A stretch of 64,000 bases of DNA from DTDR01 sp964505415 (lineage in GTDB: Bacteria; Hydrothermota; Tepidihabitantia; Tepidihabitantales; DTDR01): NCBI GenBank assembly GCA_964505415.1, contig CAZDHW010000002.1, forward strand, positions 50,288-114,287. Reading direction: 5' to 3'. Below, piece by piece: positions 24,140 through 33,223 of this stretch. Numbering within the stretch: position 1 is the stretch's first letter; every line of letters begins with the position of its first letter. The position numbers were made by a program, and so were the translations under genes. The notes beneath the pieces were generated by a model. The model searched no databases. It saw nothing but the letters and a program-made list of their open reading frames with translations, and was not told where the DNA came from.

Positions 24140-25630
24140 TTAAATTTCTTCCAAAAATTTGTATTCGTCATATTTAAGTTTAGGATTCATTTTTAGTTCT
24201 AAATGAAGATTAATTTTTTTAATAAGTTGTGTCAATTTTTCATTATATTCATTAATTAAATATTCGTAAAGATAAGGCGAAACTACTAAAAGAATCTTTT
24301 TCCCTTTTAACTTTTCGGCTTTATTTGTCAGTTCATTTTCTATTTTTAAGCAGGTTTCATAGCGATCCAAAATCCTTCCTCTTCCTCGACAAGCCGGACA
24401 TTCTTCACAAAGGGTAAAAAAAAGGCTAGGACGGATTTTTTCCCGAGTCATTTCTACTAACCCAAATCGGCTGGGTTTGCCAAAATCAGCTTTAGCACGA
24501 TCATTAGCAAGACACAGTTTTAATTCTTGATATACTCGCTCTCGATTTTTAGGTTCACGCATATCAATAAAGTCAATAATAATTAATCCTGATAAATCTC
24601 GTAAACGAATCTGGCGCGCAATTTCCGCAGCCGCTTCTAAGTTAGTTTGAAAAATTAATGTCTCGGGATCTTCCTCAGAGGCAAAGCTTCCGGTGTTAAC
24701 ATCAATAGTTACTAAAGCCTCCGTTTGGTCAATGGTAATAAAACCGCCGCTTTTCAGAGGAATTTCTCTTTCTAAAGCTTTATTTAATTCTTCCTCAATT
24801 TTAAATTTTTTAAAAATTGGTTCTTTATCTTCATAAAGGATTATTTTTTCTTTAATAAATAATTCAGGAGTATAATTTTTTATATAATTACATATTTCAT
24901 AATAAAGGTTGCGATCGTCTACATATACGGCTTCCGTATCTAAAGTGTATAAATCCCGAATAATTTTTAAAGCCAATTTAGGTTCTTTATAAAGTAAACG
25001 GGGTGCCTTAGCCCTTTGAAATTCCCTTTCAATTTCTTCCCATATCCCTTCTAAATAATGATAATCCCGAACAATTACTTCTTCAGGCATATTTTCAGCA
25101 GCTGTTCTAATTATTAGTCCCCGGTTTGGTTTTTTTAATTTCTTAGCAATTTCTTTCAAACGGGCACGTTCCCTTTTGTTAGTAATTCTTTGAGAAACTC
25201 CTATTCGTGAGATAGTAGGGAAAAGAACTACATATTTACCGGCCAAATGAATAAAAGAAGTTAAACGAGCTCCTTTCTCACCCATTTGTTCTTTTACTAC
25301 TTGACAGAAAATTTGATCACCCACATTTATAGGTAATTCCTCTTTATTTCCTTTTTTAACCTTTTCTTCTTCTTCTAAATCAATTCCAAATATCTCTTCC
25401 GGTATTTCCGCCAAGGGCAAAAAACCGTTTTTCCTTAAACCAATATTGACAAAAGCACCGCGCAATCCTTTTACAATATTCTCTACTCGACCTTTAAAAA
25501 TTTTGCCTACATTATTTTCAATCCCTTCTCTTTCTACATAGAATTCTACCAATCGCCCGTTTTCCAAAATTCCGATACGCGTATCGTTAAACTTGTGAGT
25601 GATAACAATTGTGGTTTTAATTTTAATCAT
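24140..25630 (-). CDS. rng: Ribonuclease G (Rne/Rng family)
   Basis: 496-residue endoribonuclease that processes rRNA and decays mRNA. An N-terminal S1 domain is interrupted as in the family (GKIFKGRVENIVKGLRGAFV near 43). The catalytic DNase-I-like domain has the metal-binding aspartates in VTIDVNTGSF and IIDFIDMR. A zinc-link CxxC (ECPACRGRGR) is present near 420. It lacks the long C-terminal degradosome scaffold of RNase E, hence RNase G. The start overlaps the radical SAM gene by 8 bases, a pairing often seen in bacteria. Confidence 0.95.
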   Translation of the reverse strand: MIKIKTTIVITHKFNDTRIGILENGRLVEFYVEREGIENNVGKIFKGRVENIVKGLRGAFVNIGLRKNGFLPLAEIPEEIFGIDLEEEEKVKKGNKEELPINVGDQIFCQVVKEQMGEKGARLTSFIHLAGKYVVLFPTISRIGVSQRITNKRERARLKEIAKKLKKPNRGLIIRTAAENMPEEVIVRDYHYLEGIWEEIEREFQRAKAPRLLYKEPKLALKIIRDLYTLDTEAVYVDDRNLYYEICNYIKNYTPELFIKEKIILYEDKEPIFKKFKIEEELNKALEREIPLKSGGFITIDQTEALVTIDVNTGSFASEEDPETLIFQTNLEAAAEIARQIRLRDLSGLIIIDFIDMREPKNRERVYQELKLCLANDRAKADFGKPSRFGLVEMTREKIRPSLFFTLCEECPACRGRGRILDRYETCLKIENELTNKAEKLKGKKILLVVSPYLYEYLINEYNEKLTQLIKKINLHLELKMNPKLKYDEYKFLEEI

Positions 25631-27977
25631 CTTCCAGGGGGGTCATTAATTTGTCGTTTTTTATTAAATAATGCTCAATTCTTTTTATTGAGAATAATTT
25701 TACTTCTTCTTCATTTAAATTGGTAATTTTAGATAAAGTAGGAAAGAGTTTAACCCCAGGTTCAAAAGGTAAAAGGACTTCTAAAATTTGATTCTCTAGC
25801 CGAGCGTAATAAATATTAGTTAATTTTATTTTTTTTAATTGAGGTTCATCTAAAAGAATTTCATATTTAAGAAATTTAATTGATTTTCCTAGAGTAGGAG
25901 CATCGTTTTTTATTTCTTTAAAATCTAAAATTATCAAATCTTTAGGCATAAAATCTCCTAAATCCTTTATGAGATTACCATTATAATCAATTTTTAAAAA
26001 AATGTCAAGATATTCACTTTCGGAAATAACTCCAACTGGTAAAGGCGGACCAAAAGCTACTAGGTAGCGAGGGGAAAAACCGGTAGAATAAATGACTGGT
26101 AGTCCGGAACGCCTTATTGCCCGGTAAATTGCTCGCACGAGATCTAAATGAGAAGCAAAACGAAAATTTTCGCCTACTTTAAATTTAACTCGAAATCTTT
26201 TGTAATAATGGGAAAAAGGAGCTGCTGGTTTAAAAAAAGAAAGCGGCTGAAAATTAGGATTTGTTTTATTTGTTAGTGATAAATAATTATTTGGCTTTTC
26301 TTCTTTAAGTGATAATGCTTTTTGATAATTTTGGATTAATAAATTTTTTGGTATCCCAATGTCAATAAAATCCCAAGGAAGAGCTTCGTCAACCTTTTTT
26401 TCTTTTAAATAAGAAAGATAATCAATCTGATTTTTGTTAAAACTTTCTACCCAGATATTATATTTAAAATGTTCAGTCCAATCTTGAAAAATTGCTTGCT
26501 GGCGATAAGCATTTTCAATTGCCCAAGCTAATTTTTCATCTCCGCGGGCTAAAACGGCTTGAATTTCTGCCTGTGCAAAATTTTCATATTTTACTTTTAC
26601 ATTTTTAGATTTCACTTCTCTTTTTATAATTTTAATTTTTTCTTGAAGAATTTCTTTTTCTTCAAATTGATAGAATTGAAAAGGAGTATGAGGCTTAGGA
26701 ATGAGAGGGGAGATGGAAACGCGAATTTCCCTTCTTTGAGCAATTTTACCTAAAAAATTTAAAAAGTAGCCGATTTCTTTCACATCTTCTTCTTTTTCTT
26801 GTGGTAAACCAATCATAAAGTAGAATTTAATTCCGGGCCAATTATGCTTTATTAAAAGTTCTACCGCCTTGATAATTTTTTCATTAGCAATTTCTTTATT
26901 TATGACTTTTTTTAACCGATAAGAAACTGTTTCGGGAGCAAAAGTTATGCCGGTTCGTTTGATAAATTTTAATTGGTTTATAAGTTCTTCATCGAAATCC
27001 TCACCGCGCAAAGAAGGAAGAGAAATGGCTACTAAGTAAGGATGTAGAAGTTCATTTAAAGAACTTAAAAGCTGAGGTAAATGAGGATAGTCACCGGCTG
27101 AAAAGGAAAGTAGCGAAATTTCTTCGTAGCCCGTAGCTTTTATTGCTCGAAACGCCAATTTTTTAATCTCTTCAATTGGACGAATTCTTAAAGGCCGGTT
27201 TGTAAATCCTGCCTGACAAAAATAACAACCACGGGCACAGCCGCGAGAAATTTCAATGGTCAGGTGGTCGTGGACAATATTACAAATAGGTACTAAAGGT
27301 GGAAAAGGAAAATCTTCTTCTTTTAATTCTTTTACATATCTCTTTCTGATAATTTTGTTCCGATTATGGATTAAAGGAACATAAACCCCTTCTAAGTTGG
27401 CTAAATTTTCTAATAGTTTTTTTTTGTCATTTTTGAAATTTCTATAAACATCGACAATTTCTAAGATTACTTCTTCGCCATCGCCTATAACAAAAGCATC
27501 AATAAATGGAGACATAGGTAAAGGATTCACACAACAAGGACCGCCGGCAATTATTAAAGGATAATTACCGTGAATTCTTTCTTCAGTCCGTAGAGGTATT
27601 TTGCTTAAGGAAAGACAGTAAAGAACATTGGGATAATTAAGTTCCGAATGTAAAGAGAAGCCAATTATATCAAACTTAAATAAAGGTAGCTTGTTTTCTA
27701 AAGAAAATAGGGGAAGATTATGTTCTTCTAATTTTTTACCAAAATCTAAAGCTGGGGCATAGCTTCTTTCACAAATAGTATTTTTATAGGAGTTTAATTT
27801 TGAATAAAGAATTTTTAAACCATAATTAGACATGCCGATTTCGTAAATTTCTGGAAAAACTAAACAAACCTTTATAGTATTTTTTTTAATCGGTAAGGGA
27901 AAAAGATTGAATTCACCACCTGTATATCTTATGGGTTTAGTTACTAAGGGCAGAAGATTTTGTATTTTTTTTATCAT
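25623..27977 (-). CDS. TIGR03960-family radical SAM protein fused to a DUF2344 domain
   Basis: 784 residues. An N-terminal cobalamin-binding-like region precedes a radical SAM core whose cluster motif is RGCARGCYFCQAGF (near residue 245). The C-terminal 200 or so residues (from RFRVKFKVGENFRFASHLDL) form the TIGR03936/DUF2344 domain. Fusion of these two families is common, usually next to RNase E/G. The substrate is unknown, but an RNA or ribosome modification has been suspected from that genetic link. It overlaps rng by 8 bases and follows hypA by 2 bases. Confidence 0.85.
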   Translation of the reverse strand: MIKKIQNLLPLVTKPIRYTGGEFNLFPLPIKKNTIKVCLVFPEIYEIGMSNYGLKILYSKLNSYKNTICERSYAPALDFGKKLEEHNLPLFSLENKLPLFKFDIIGFSLHSELNYPNVLYCLSLSKIPLRTEERIHGNYPLIIAGGPCCVNPLPMSPFIDAFVIGDGEEVILEIVDVYRNFKNDKKKLLENLANLEGVYVPLIHNRNKIIRKRYVKELKEEDFPFPPLVPICNIVHDHLTIEISRGCARGCYFCQAGFTNRPLRIRPIEEIKKLAFRAIKATGYEEISLLSFSAGDYPHLPQLLSSLNELLHPYLVAISLPSLRGEDFDEELINQLKFIKRTGITFAPETVSYRLKKVINKEIANEKIIKAVELLIKHNWPGIKFYFMIGLPQEKEEDVKEIGYFLNFLGKIAQRREIRVSISPLIPKPHTPFQFYQFEEKEILQEKIKIIKREVKSKNVKVKYENFAQAEIQAVLARGDEKLAWAIENAYRQQAIFQDWTEHFKYNIWVESFNKNQIDYLSYLKEKKVDEALPWDFIDIGIPKNLLIQNYQKALSLKEEKPNNYLSLTNKTNPNFQPLSFFKPAAPFSHYYKRFRVKFKVGENFRFASHLDLVRAIYRAIRRSGLPVIYSTGFSPRYLVAFGPPLPVGVISESEYLDIFLKIDYNGNLIKDLGDFMPKDLIILDFKEIKNDAPTLGKSIKFLKYEILLDEPQLKKIKLTNIYYARLENQILEVLLPFEPGVKLFPTLSKITNLNEEEVKLFSIKRIEHYLIKNDKLMTPLEDD

Positions 27978-27979
27978 TT

Positions 27980-28333
27980 CTATTCGCCTTCAATGCTTTC
28001 TAAGTAATAATCATTACCTTTTTTAAAAATAATTTTTGAAGAGTTACATCGGGGACAAAGAATATAAAAAAAATCGGCCGTTGGTTTAAGTTCACCACAA
28101 TAACCACAATTTTTACATTCAATTTCTGGCTGTTCTTCAATAGTATTTATTTCGTTTTCTTTTGCTAAAATTTCTTTTAAACCCTCTCTTAACCAAAATA
28201 GAAGCTGCTCCTTGTTGATTAAAGTTAAAATACCTATTCTTAAATTTATTTTATAAATTTTATTTATCTGGTATTTTTGGCAGATCTGTTTGATGGTTTT
28301 AATCAGAAATTGGGCGCAAGAAAATTCATGCAT
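27980..28333 (-). CDS. hypA: Hydrogenase maturation nickel chaperone HypA
   Basis: 117 residues. The N-terminal MHE motif (His2 is the nickel ligand of the family) and a zinc site of two cysteine pairs (C73/C76 and C93/C96, within CKNC and CPRC) are both present. It delivers nickel to [NiFe]-hydrogenase precursors together with HypB. It overlaps hypB by 8 bases. No hydrogenase structural gene lies in this window, so the client must be elsewhere. Confidence 0.92.
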   Translation of the reverse strand: MHEFSCAQFLIKTIKQICQKYQINKIYKINLRIGILTLINKEQLLFWLREGLKEILAKENEINTIEEQPEIECKNCGYCGELKPTADFFYILCPRCNSSKIIFKKGNDYYLESIEGE

Positions 28334-28997
28334 CAGTTAAAAACTTTATTATTTTTTCTAGACCTTTACCTTTTTTAGCAATTGTTTCCACAATATGAAC
28401 AGTGGGTTTAATTTTTTTTATATCGACCTTCAATTTAGGTAAAGAAACGCCCATCTTTTTAGCTAAATCAATTTTGTTAATTACCACCATATCAGCTTCC
28501 TTAAAAATATAAGGATGTTTTATTACTACGTAGGGCCCCTCAGTACAAGAAAAAATAACAATTCTTTTGTGAGCGCCTAAAGGAAATTCAGCGGGGCAGA
28601 TGAGATTCCCAACATTTTCAATAAAAAGAAGATTGATTTTATTTAAAGGTAAATTTTTTATTGCTTCATTTATTAATTTGGCATCTAAATGACATTCTTT
28701 ACCCGTATTAATCTGAATTACTTTGGCCCCATTTTTTTTAATCAATTGAGCATCAATTTGAGTAGTTAAATCACCGGCAATTACTGCGAGGGTGTATTTT
28801 TTTCTTAATTTTTTAACTAGCTGACATATCAAAGTAGTTTTGCCACTGCCAATCGATCCTAAAATGTCAATTGCTTTTATACCATAGTAATCAAAAATTT
28901 TTTGATTTTCGTCTGCTAATTCTTTATTTTTTCTTAACAAACTTTCTTCTAATTCAATATCAAAAATTTCGCCTTTTTGGTGTTTAATAATTTTCAT
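28326..28997 (-). CDS. hypB: Hydrogenase/urease nickel-incorporation GTPase HypB
   Basis: 223 residues, SIMIBI-class GTPase. P-loop GSIGSGKT (47-54), a metal-site cysteine/histidine in GKECHLDAKLI and the NKIDLAK specificity motif are present. It lacks the His-rich nickel-storage N-terminus seen in some HypB. ATG 28997 lies 6 bases after a -10 box, predicting a leaderless transcript that continues through hypA, the radical SAM gene and rng. Confidence 0.94.
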   Translation of the reverse strand: MKIIKHQKGEIFDIELEESLLRKNKELADENQKIFDYYGIKAIDILGSIGSGKTTLICQLVKKLRKKYTLAVIAGDLTTQIDAQLIKKNGAKVIQINTGKECHLDAKLINEAIKNLPLNKINLLFIENVGNLICPAEFPLGAHKRIVIFSCTEGPYVVIKHPYIFKEADMVVINKIDLAKKMGVSLPKLKVDIKKIKPTVHIVETIAKKGKGLEKIIKFLTDA

Positions 28998-29003
28998 AAT
29001 TAA

Positions 29004-29031
29004 ATTTTAATAATAAATTGACTTTTTTCAA
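29004..29031 (-). promoter_or_regulatory. Leaderless promoter of hypB-hypA-radical SAM-rng
   Basis: Minus strand TTGAAA (29026-29031), 16-base spacer, TAAAAT (29004-29009), 6 bases to ATG 28997. It overlaps the divergent nnr promoter almost completely, so the two probably compete for RNA polymerase. Confidence 0.65.
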
Positions 29032-29046
29032 TGATAAATTTATAAT
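29018..29046 (+). promoter_or_regulatory. Leaderless promoter of the nnr operon
   Basis: TTGACT (29018-29023), 17-base spacer, TATAAT (29041-29046), 6 bases to ATG 29053. Both boxes are near-consensus and there is no ribosome-binding site. Confidence 0.75.
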
Positions 29047-29052
29047 TTTTCA

Positions 29053-30630
29053 ATGAAAAGATTAGTGACTCAAGAAGAAATGGCCAGAGTTGACCAACAA
29101 TCAGCGGAAAAATTTAATCTGCCAACAATAATTTTGATGGAAAATGCCGGAAGAAGTGTGATTGAACACCTTCAAAGATATTTTGGTATCCAAGAAAAAG
29201 ATTTTTCTAAAAAGAATTTTTTGATCTTCTGTGGTAAAGGAAATAATGGTGGCGATGGTTTTGTAGCTGCTCGCTTCTTACTAAATAAAAAAGCAAAAGT
29301 TACAACTTTTTTATTGGGAAAATTGAACGATTTAAAAGACGATGCTAAGATAAATGCTGAAAGATATCAGAATTTTGGTGGAAAAATAGTGGAAGTCACA
29401 GATAATGATTTTAATTTTTCCTCTTTTATTCCGTTGGAAAAAAAAGATACTTATATTATTGATGCTATTTTGGGCACCGGGATAAAAGGCGAGATAACCG
29501 GGATATATAAAAAGGCAATTGATTTTATTAATCAAACTAATTTACCGGTTATTGCAGTTGATGTGCCCTCCGGAGTTATGGAAGAGGGCAAAGTTAATAA
29601 TGTTTGTGTAAAAGCTGATATCACTATAAGTATGGGGTTTATAAAAAGAAGTTTAGTTTTACCACCAGCAAGAGAGTATGCCGGAAAAATTTTTGTTGGC
29701 GATATTGGCACTTGCTATAATTATTTTAATAATCAAGGTAATACTTATTTGGTAGAAGAAAAGGATATAAAAAACTTTCTTCCTAAAAGAATAAGTTGGG
29801 GGCATAAAGGTACTTTTGGAAATTGTTTGGTAATTGCCGGTTCCCGAGGTTACAGTGGTGCTGCCTGTTTAGCTGCTTTGGGAGCTTTAAAAATTGGTGC
29901 TGGTTTAGTATATTTAGCAACACCAAAACCAATTATTGATGTGGTGGAGACGAAACTTACGGAAGTGGTGAAGATCCCGTTAAATTGGGAGGAAGGTTTT
30001 ACTCTAAATAACTTAGAAATACTTCTTTCCTTATTATCCAAAATAGATGTTATTGCGCTGGGACCTGGTATAGGAGTAAATAATAATAACAAAATTTTTT
30101 TAAAAGAAATTCTCACAACCGTCGCTGAAAGAAAAATTCCGATTGTTATTGATGCTGACGGAATAAATTGTTTAAAAGAAGAAGTTGCTTTTTTTAAAAC
30201 TTTAACCGAAAATAATCTTTCAATAATTTTAACGCCCCATCCTGGAGAATTGAGTCGTTTGATTAAGGTTTCGCCGGATGAAATTAATGATAACCGAATA
30301 GAAATTGCTCGTTCCTTTAGTAAGGAATATAAAATTTATTTGGTGTTAAAAGGTTCGCCAACGGTAGTGGCTACGCCTGAAGGAGTAGTTTATGTTAATC
30401 CAACAGGAAACTCCGGATTAGCAAGCGGTGGCAGTGGTGATGTTTTAACCGGTTTTATTACCGGTTTATTAGCGCAGGGTTTAAAACCTAAAGAAGCCGC
30501 AATAGTAGGTGTTTATCTTCACGGTTTAGCAGCTGACTTGGCATTAATAGAAAGAACAGAATACGATTTCATCGCTTCAGATATTTTTGCTTATCTTCCC
30601 AAAGCCATAAAAAAAGTTCTTGATGCTTAA
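29053..30630 (+). CDS. nnr: Bifunctional NAD(P)H-hydrate repair enzyme
   Basis: 525 residues combining NAD(P)H-hydrate epimerase (N-terminal YjeF domain, about 1-215, with FCGKGNNGGDGFVAARFLL) and ADP-dependent dehydratase (C-terminal ribokinase-like domain, about 230-525, with IALGPGIG, ILTPHPGELSRL and NSGLASGGSGDVLTGF). It repairs hydrated nicotinamide cofactors. The fusion and length match the family. It is the first gene of a leaderless operon continuing into two envelope-type genes, whose start overlaps its stop. Confidence 0.96.
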   Translation: MKRLVTQEEMARVDQQSAEKFNLPTIILMENAGRSVIEHLQRYFGIQEKDFSKKNFLIFCGKGNNGGDGFVAARFLLNKKAKVTTFLLGKLNDLKDDAKINAERYQNFGGKIVEVTDNDFNFSSFIPLEKKDTYIIDAILGTGIKGEITGIYKKAIDFINQTNLPVIAVDVPSGVMEEGKVNNVCVKADITISMGFIKRSLVLPPAREYAGKIFVGDIGTCYNYFNNQGNTYLVEEKDIKNFLPKRISWGHKGTFGNCLVIAGSRGYSGAACLAALGALKIGAGLVYLATPKPIIDVVETKLTEVVKIPLNWEEGFTLNNLEILLSLLSKIDVIALGPGIGVNNNNKIFLKEILTTVAERKIPIVIDADGINCLKEEVAFFKTLTENNLSIILTPHPGELSRLIKVSPDEINDNRIEIARSFSKEYKIYLVLKGSPTVVATPEGVVYVNPTGNSGLASGGSGDVLTGFITGLLAQGLKPKEAAIVGVYLHGLAADLALIERTEYDFIASDIFAYLPKAIKKVLDA

Positions 30631-32047
30631 TCTTTTTTTAACATTTCTTTTTTTGATTTACAACGAAAAGTTATGGACAAATTATTTAGCTTGTGATACT
30701 TTTTTAAATATTACTGGTGATGAAAGAATGATTTATGTGGGAATAAAAAATGGAATTTTGCTATTTGATGCAAAGAAAATTGAATATCTTAAAAGTTTAA
30801 CAAAATTAGACGGTATTTTAGAAAATTTAAAATTGATTGCTTATGACCGAGAATTAAACTCTCTTTGGTTATTGGATGACTCTTCTAATTTGATGAATTA
30901 TTCGCCCTTTACTAAGAAAAAAGAAATATTCAAATTAAATATTAATCCGCAAGCAATTGGGGTGGGAAAACAATTTTTATATTTCCTCGTTAATGAAGAT
31001 ACTTTTAAATGGGATAAAAAGAAAAGAAAATTATTAAAAATTGAAAAAACCGATGATACCTCCCTTTTTTGGTACGGTAAAAAAAAGAAATATTTAGTAA
31101 AAGATTTTATTTTTCTCACTCCTTATTATTATTTAGATGAAAACTTAAATAAATATTATTATCGCGAAGTTTTTGTTAGTAAAAGAAATCTTTGGGTAAG
31201 TGCCGATGATTACGGAATTTTAGTTTTTGATTTAACTGTTAAAAATTTGGTAAAAGTTTTTCCTTTTAATAGTATTTTAGGCAGAATAAAAAAAATCGTT
31301 AAATTTCAAAAAAATGTTTGGCTCATTGGTGATGATTATTTAATAAAAACTGCGGATAAAATTTGGCAATGGCAGTTTATTCCAATTTCTTTTAGTACCA
31401 AAATTTATGAAAAAGAAAATTTATTGAAATATAAATTTCTAGAATTGTTTTATAAAAAACCAGTTACTCTTTTAACCAATTCTCAGGATTTATTAGCATA
31501 TATTTCTGAAGATAACATTTATCTTTTCTTGCCAGATTATTCAAAACCTATTGAAATTAGAATCCCAACTTTTGTGGAAAATATTAGCTTTCTTAATGAT
31601 ACTTTAGTAATTTTGACTCAAGAAGGTTTTTATTTATTTGATTATAAAAATAATAATTTTTTAAATTTTTTAAATTATCCTCAGGAGTTAAAATTGGGTG
31701 TTTTTTCTTTTATCTCTTTAAAAAATGTTTGGTATTTAGGAGTTAGAGGAGGTTTCTGGATTTATAATGATAATAAATGGGAAAAAATTATCTTACCGAT
31801 TAACGATTTATCGGAACCGGTAAAGGAATTGGTAAGTTTTAACAAATATTTAATTACCAAAATTAAGAATCAAATTATATTCTTTGACACTAAAAGACAA
31901 TTATTTTTCTTTTTAAAAAAAGAAGATGGGTTGTTAGGCGATAATATTTATTCTTTAGCAGTTGATAATAATAAATTATGGATAACCCATGAAAAAGGGA
32001 TTTCGTTTTTTGATTTAACTTCTTTAACAAAAAGAATAAAAAAATGA
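30623..32047 (+). CDS. Exported beta-propeller-like protein of unknown function
   Basis: 474 residues, no family recognised with confidence. It has a short hydrophobic N-terminus (LNLFLTFLFLIY) that may be a signal peptide. The body has recurring short beta motifs such as MIYVGIKNGILLFD, LWVSADDYGILVFDL and LWITHEKGISFFDL, typical of two-component-regulator-like or WD-type propellers. I chose ATG 30623; an in-frame TTG lies one codon before. It overlaps the nnr stop by 8 bases and the next gene by 4, so it is translationally coupled in a three-gene unit. Confidence 0.65.
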   Translation: MLNLFLTFLFLIYNEKLWTNYLACDTFLNITGDERMIYVGIKNGILLFDAKKIEYLKSLTKLDGILENLKLIAYDRELNSLWLLDDSSNLMNYSPFTKKKEIFKLNINPQAIGVGKQFLYFLVNEDTFKWDKKKRKLLKIEKTDDTSLFWYGKKKKYLVKDFIFLTPYYYLDENLNKYYYREVFVSKRNLWVSADDYGILVFDLTVKNLVKVFPFNSILGRIKKIVKFQKNVWLIGDDYLIKTADKIWQWQFIPISFSTKIYEKENLLKYKFLELFYKKPVTLLTNSQDLLAYISEDNIYLFLPDYSKPIEIRIPTFVENISFLNDTLVILTQEGFYLFDYKNNNFLNFLNYPQELKLGVFSFISLKNVWYLGVRGGFWIYNDNKWEKIILPINDLSEPVKELVSFNKYLITKIKNQIIFFDTKRQLFFFLKKEDGLLGDNIYSLAVDNNKLWITHEKGISFFDLTSLTKRIKK

Positions 32048-33096
32048 GAAAATTAATTTTTTTAATTTTAATACTTTTGATTTTTGTTTCGATAATCTTT
32101 ATTATTTATCAAAAAAATAACAAAATGATACAAATAAAGTATCCCCAGACCTCATCCGATTTAAAAAATAAAATCAACATTCTTTTAATTGCTAAAGATG
32201 CTTTAATAATCGACAAAAAGAGATTGAGTAATGGAAAAGAAGAATTGATATTAGAAAAGAAATCAAGGAGTGATATTATCAATATTGTTCACATTGATTT
32301 TGATAATGCCCAAATAAAAATTTTAAATATTCCCCGAGACATGTTAGTTAGTATTCCTTACTATACTCGCGAAAGTTCTTTGTATGATTTTAATAATTTA
32401 GACAAAATAAACCACAGCTATTTTTATGGGGGCGAAACACTTTTAATCAAAACAATTGAAAAAAATTTCAACATTGAAATTGACCGTTATTTGGTTATTG
32501 ATTTTGTGAGATTTCAAAAAATGATAAAACTTTTGAAGCCTTTGGTGAAAACTTTTAAAATAAGAGAAGGTATTGAGGCTGACGATCCTTTCACCGTACA
32601 AGAACTTTTAAAAAACCGATATCGTTATCCTCATGATGATATTGACCGGAGTCGCAATTCTTTATTTTTTATTAAAGATCTTACCCAAAAAATTTATTCC
32701 CAAGTAAATTGGTTGAATTATCCCATTTTTAAAAAAATCTTTTGGGAAGTTTTTAAAGGAAATACTAATCTTACTGATGATGATATTAATAAGATATTTA
32801 TTCAATTAAAAGAAAAAAACTTCAACCCGGAGAATATGAAATTAGGAGTAATGATCGGTTGCCCCAAAATAGTGTATTTAAATCGTTTCTCTCAACATCT
32901 TTCTTGTTATTTACCTATTTATGAAGAAATTGAAAAACAGATAAAATATTTTATTTATGATTCAGCCAACATTTCTCCTAAATTTTATCTCAGCGATAGT
33001 GAAAAATTTTTAATTCCTCCATATGTAACTAAAGATTATACTTTAGCGGTGGATACCTTAGACTTAAAAATTGAAATAAAATCTCTAAAGTTTTAA
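32044..33096 (+). CDS. LytR-CpsA-Psr (LCP) family protein
   Basis: 350 residues with one N-terminal membrane segment (about 4-23) and an extracytoplasmic LCP domain. RSDIINIVHID (about 80) and ILNIPRDMLVSIP (about 100) supply the conserved Arg/Asp residues. DKINHSYFYGGETLLIKTIE and YLVIDFVRFQKMI follow as in the family. LCP enzymes transfer lipid-linked glycans onto cell-wall or surface acceptors. It is coupled by a 4-base overlap to the propeller gene. In a Gram-negative cell the acceptor is uncertain. Confidence 0.83.
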   Translation: MRKLIFLILILLIFVSIIFIIYQKNNKMIQIKYPQTSSDLKNKINILLIAKDALIIDKKRLSNGKEELILEKKSRSDIINIVHIDFDNAQIKILNIPRDMLVSIPYYTRESSLYDFNNLDKINHSYFYGGETLLIKTIEKNFNIEIDRYLVIDFVRFQKMIKLLKPLVKTFKIREGIEADDPFTVQELLKNRYRYPHDDIDRSRNSLFFIKDLTQKIYSQVNWLNYPIFKKIFWEVFKGNTNLTDDDINKIFIQLKEKNFNPENMKLGVMIGCPKIVYLNRFSQHLSCYLPIYEEIEKQIKYFIYDSANISPKFYLSDSEKFLIPPYVTKDYTLAVDTLDLKIEIKSLKF

Positions 33097-33189
33097 ATTC
33101 TTTAAGTTATTGGAATTTAAACACTTGTAATGTTTTAAAGCCATTATGGCAGACCTTAAAATAATTTAACCTTTTTTAATTTAAATTTA

Positions 33190-33217
33190 TTGACAATAAA
33201 AAATTATTTATTATAAT
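33190..33217 (+). promoter_or_regulatory. Leaderless promoter of thrS-infC-rpmI-rplT-pheS
   Basis: TTGACA (33190-33195), 16-base spacer, TATAAT (33212-33217), 6 bases to ATG 33224. There is no leader, so neither a T-box nor the E. coli-type thrS operator can act here. Confidence 0.75.
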
Positions 33218-33223
33218 CATTAT

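Noticed and set aside
33097..33223. T-box or thrS operator upstream of thrS
   Set aside because: The promoter lies directly before ATG 33224, so the spacer is not in the mRNA. No specifier or antiterminator pairing is seen.
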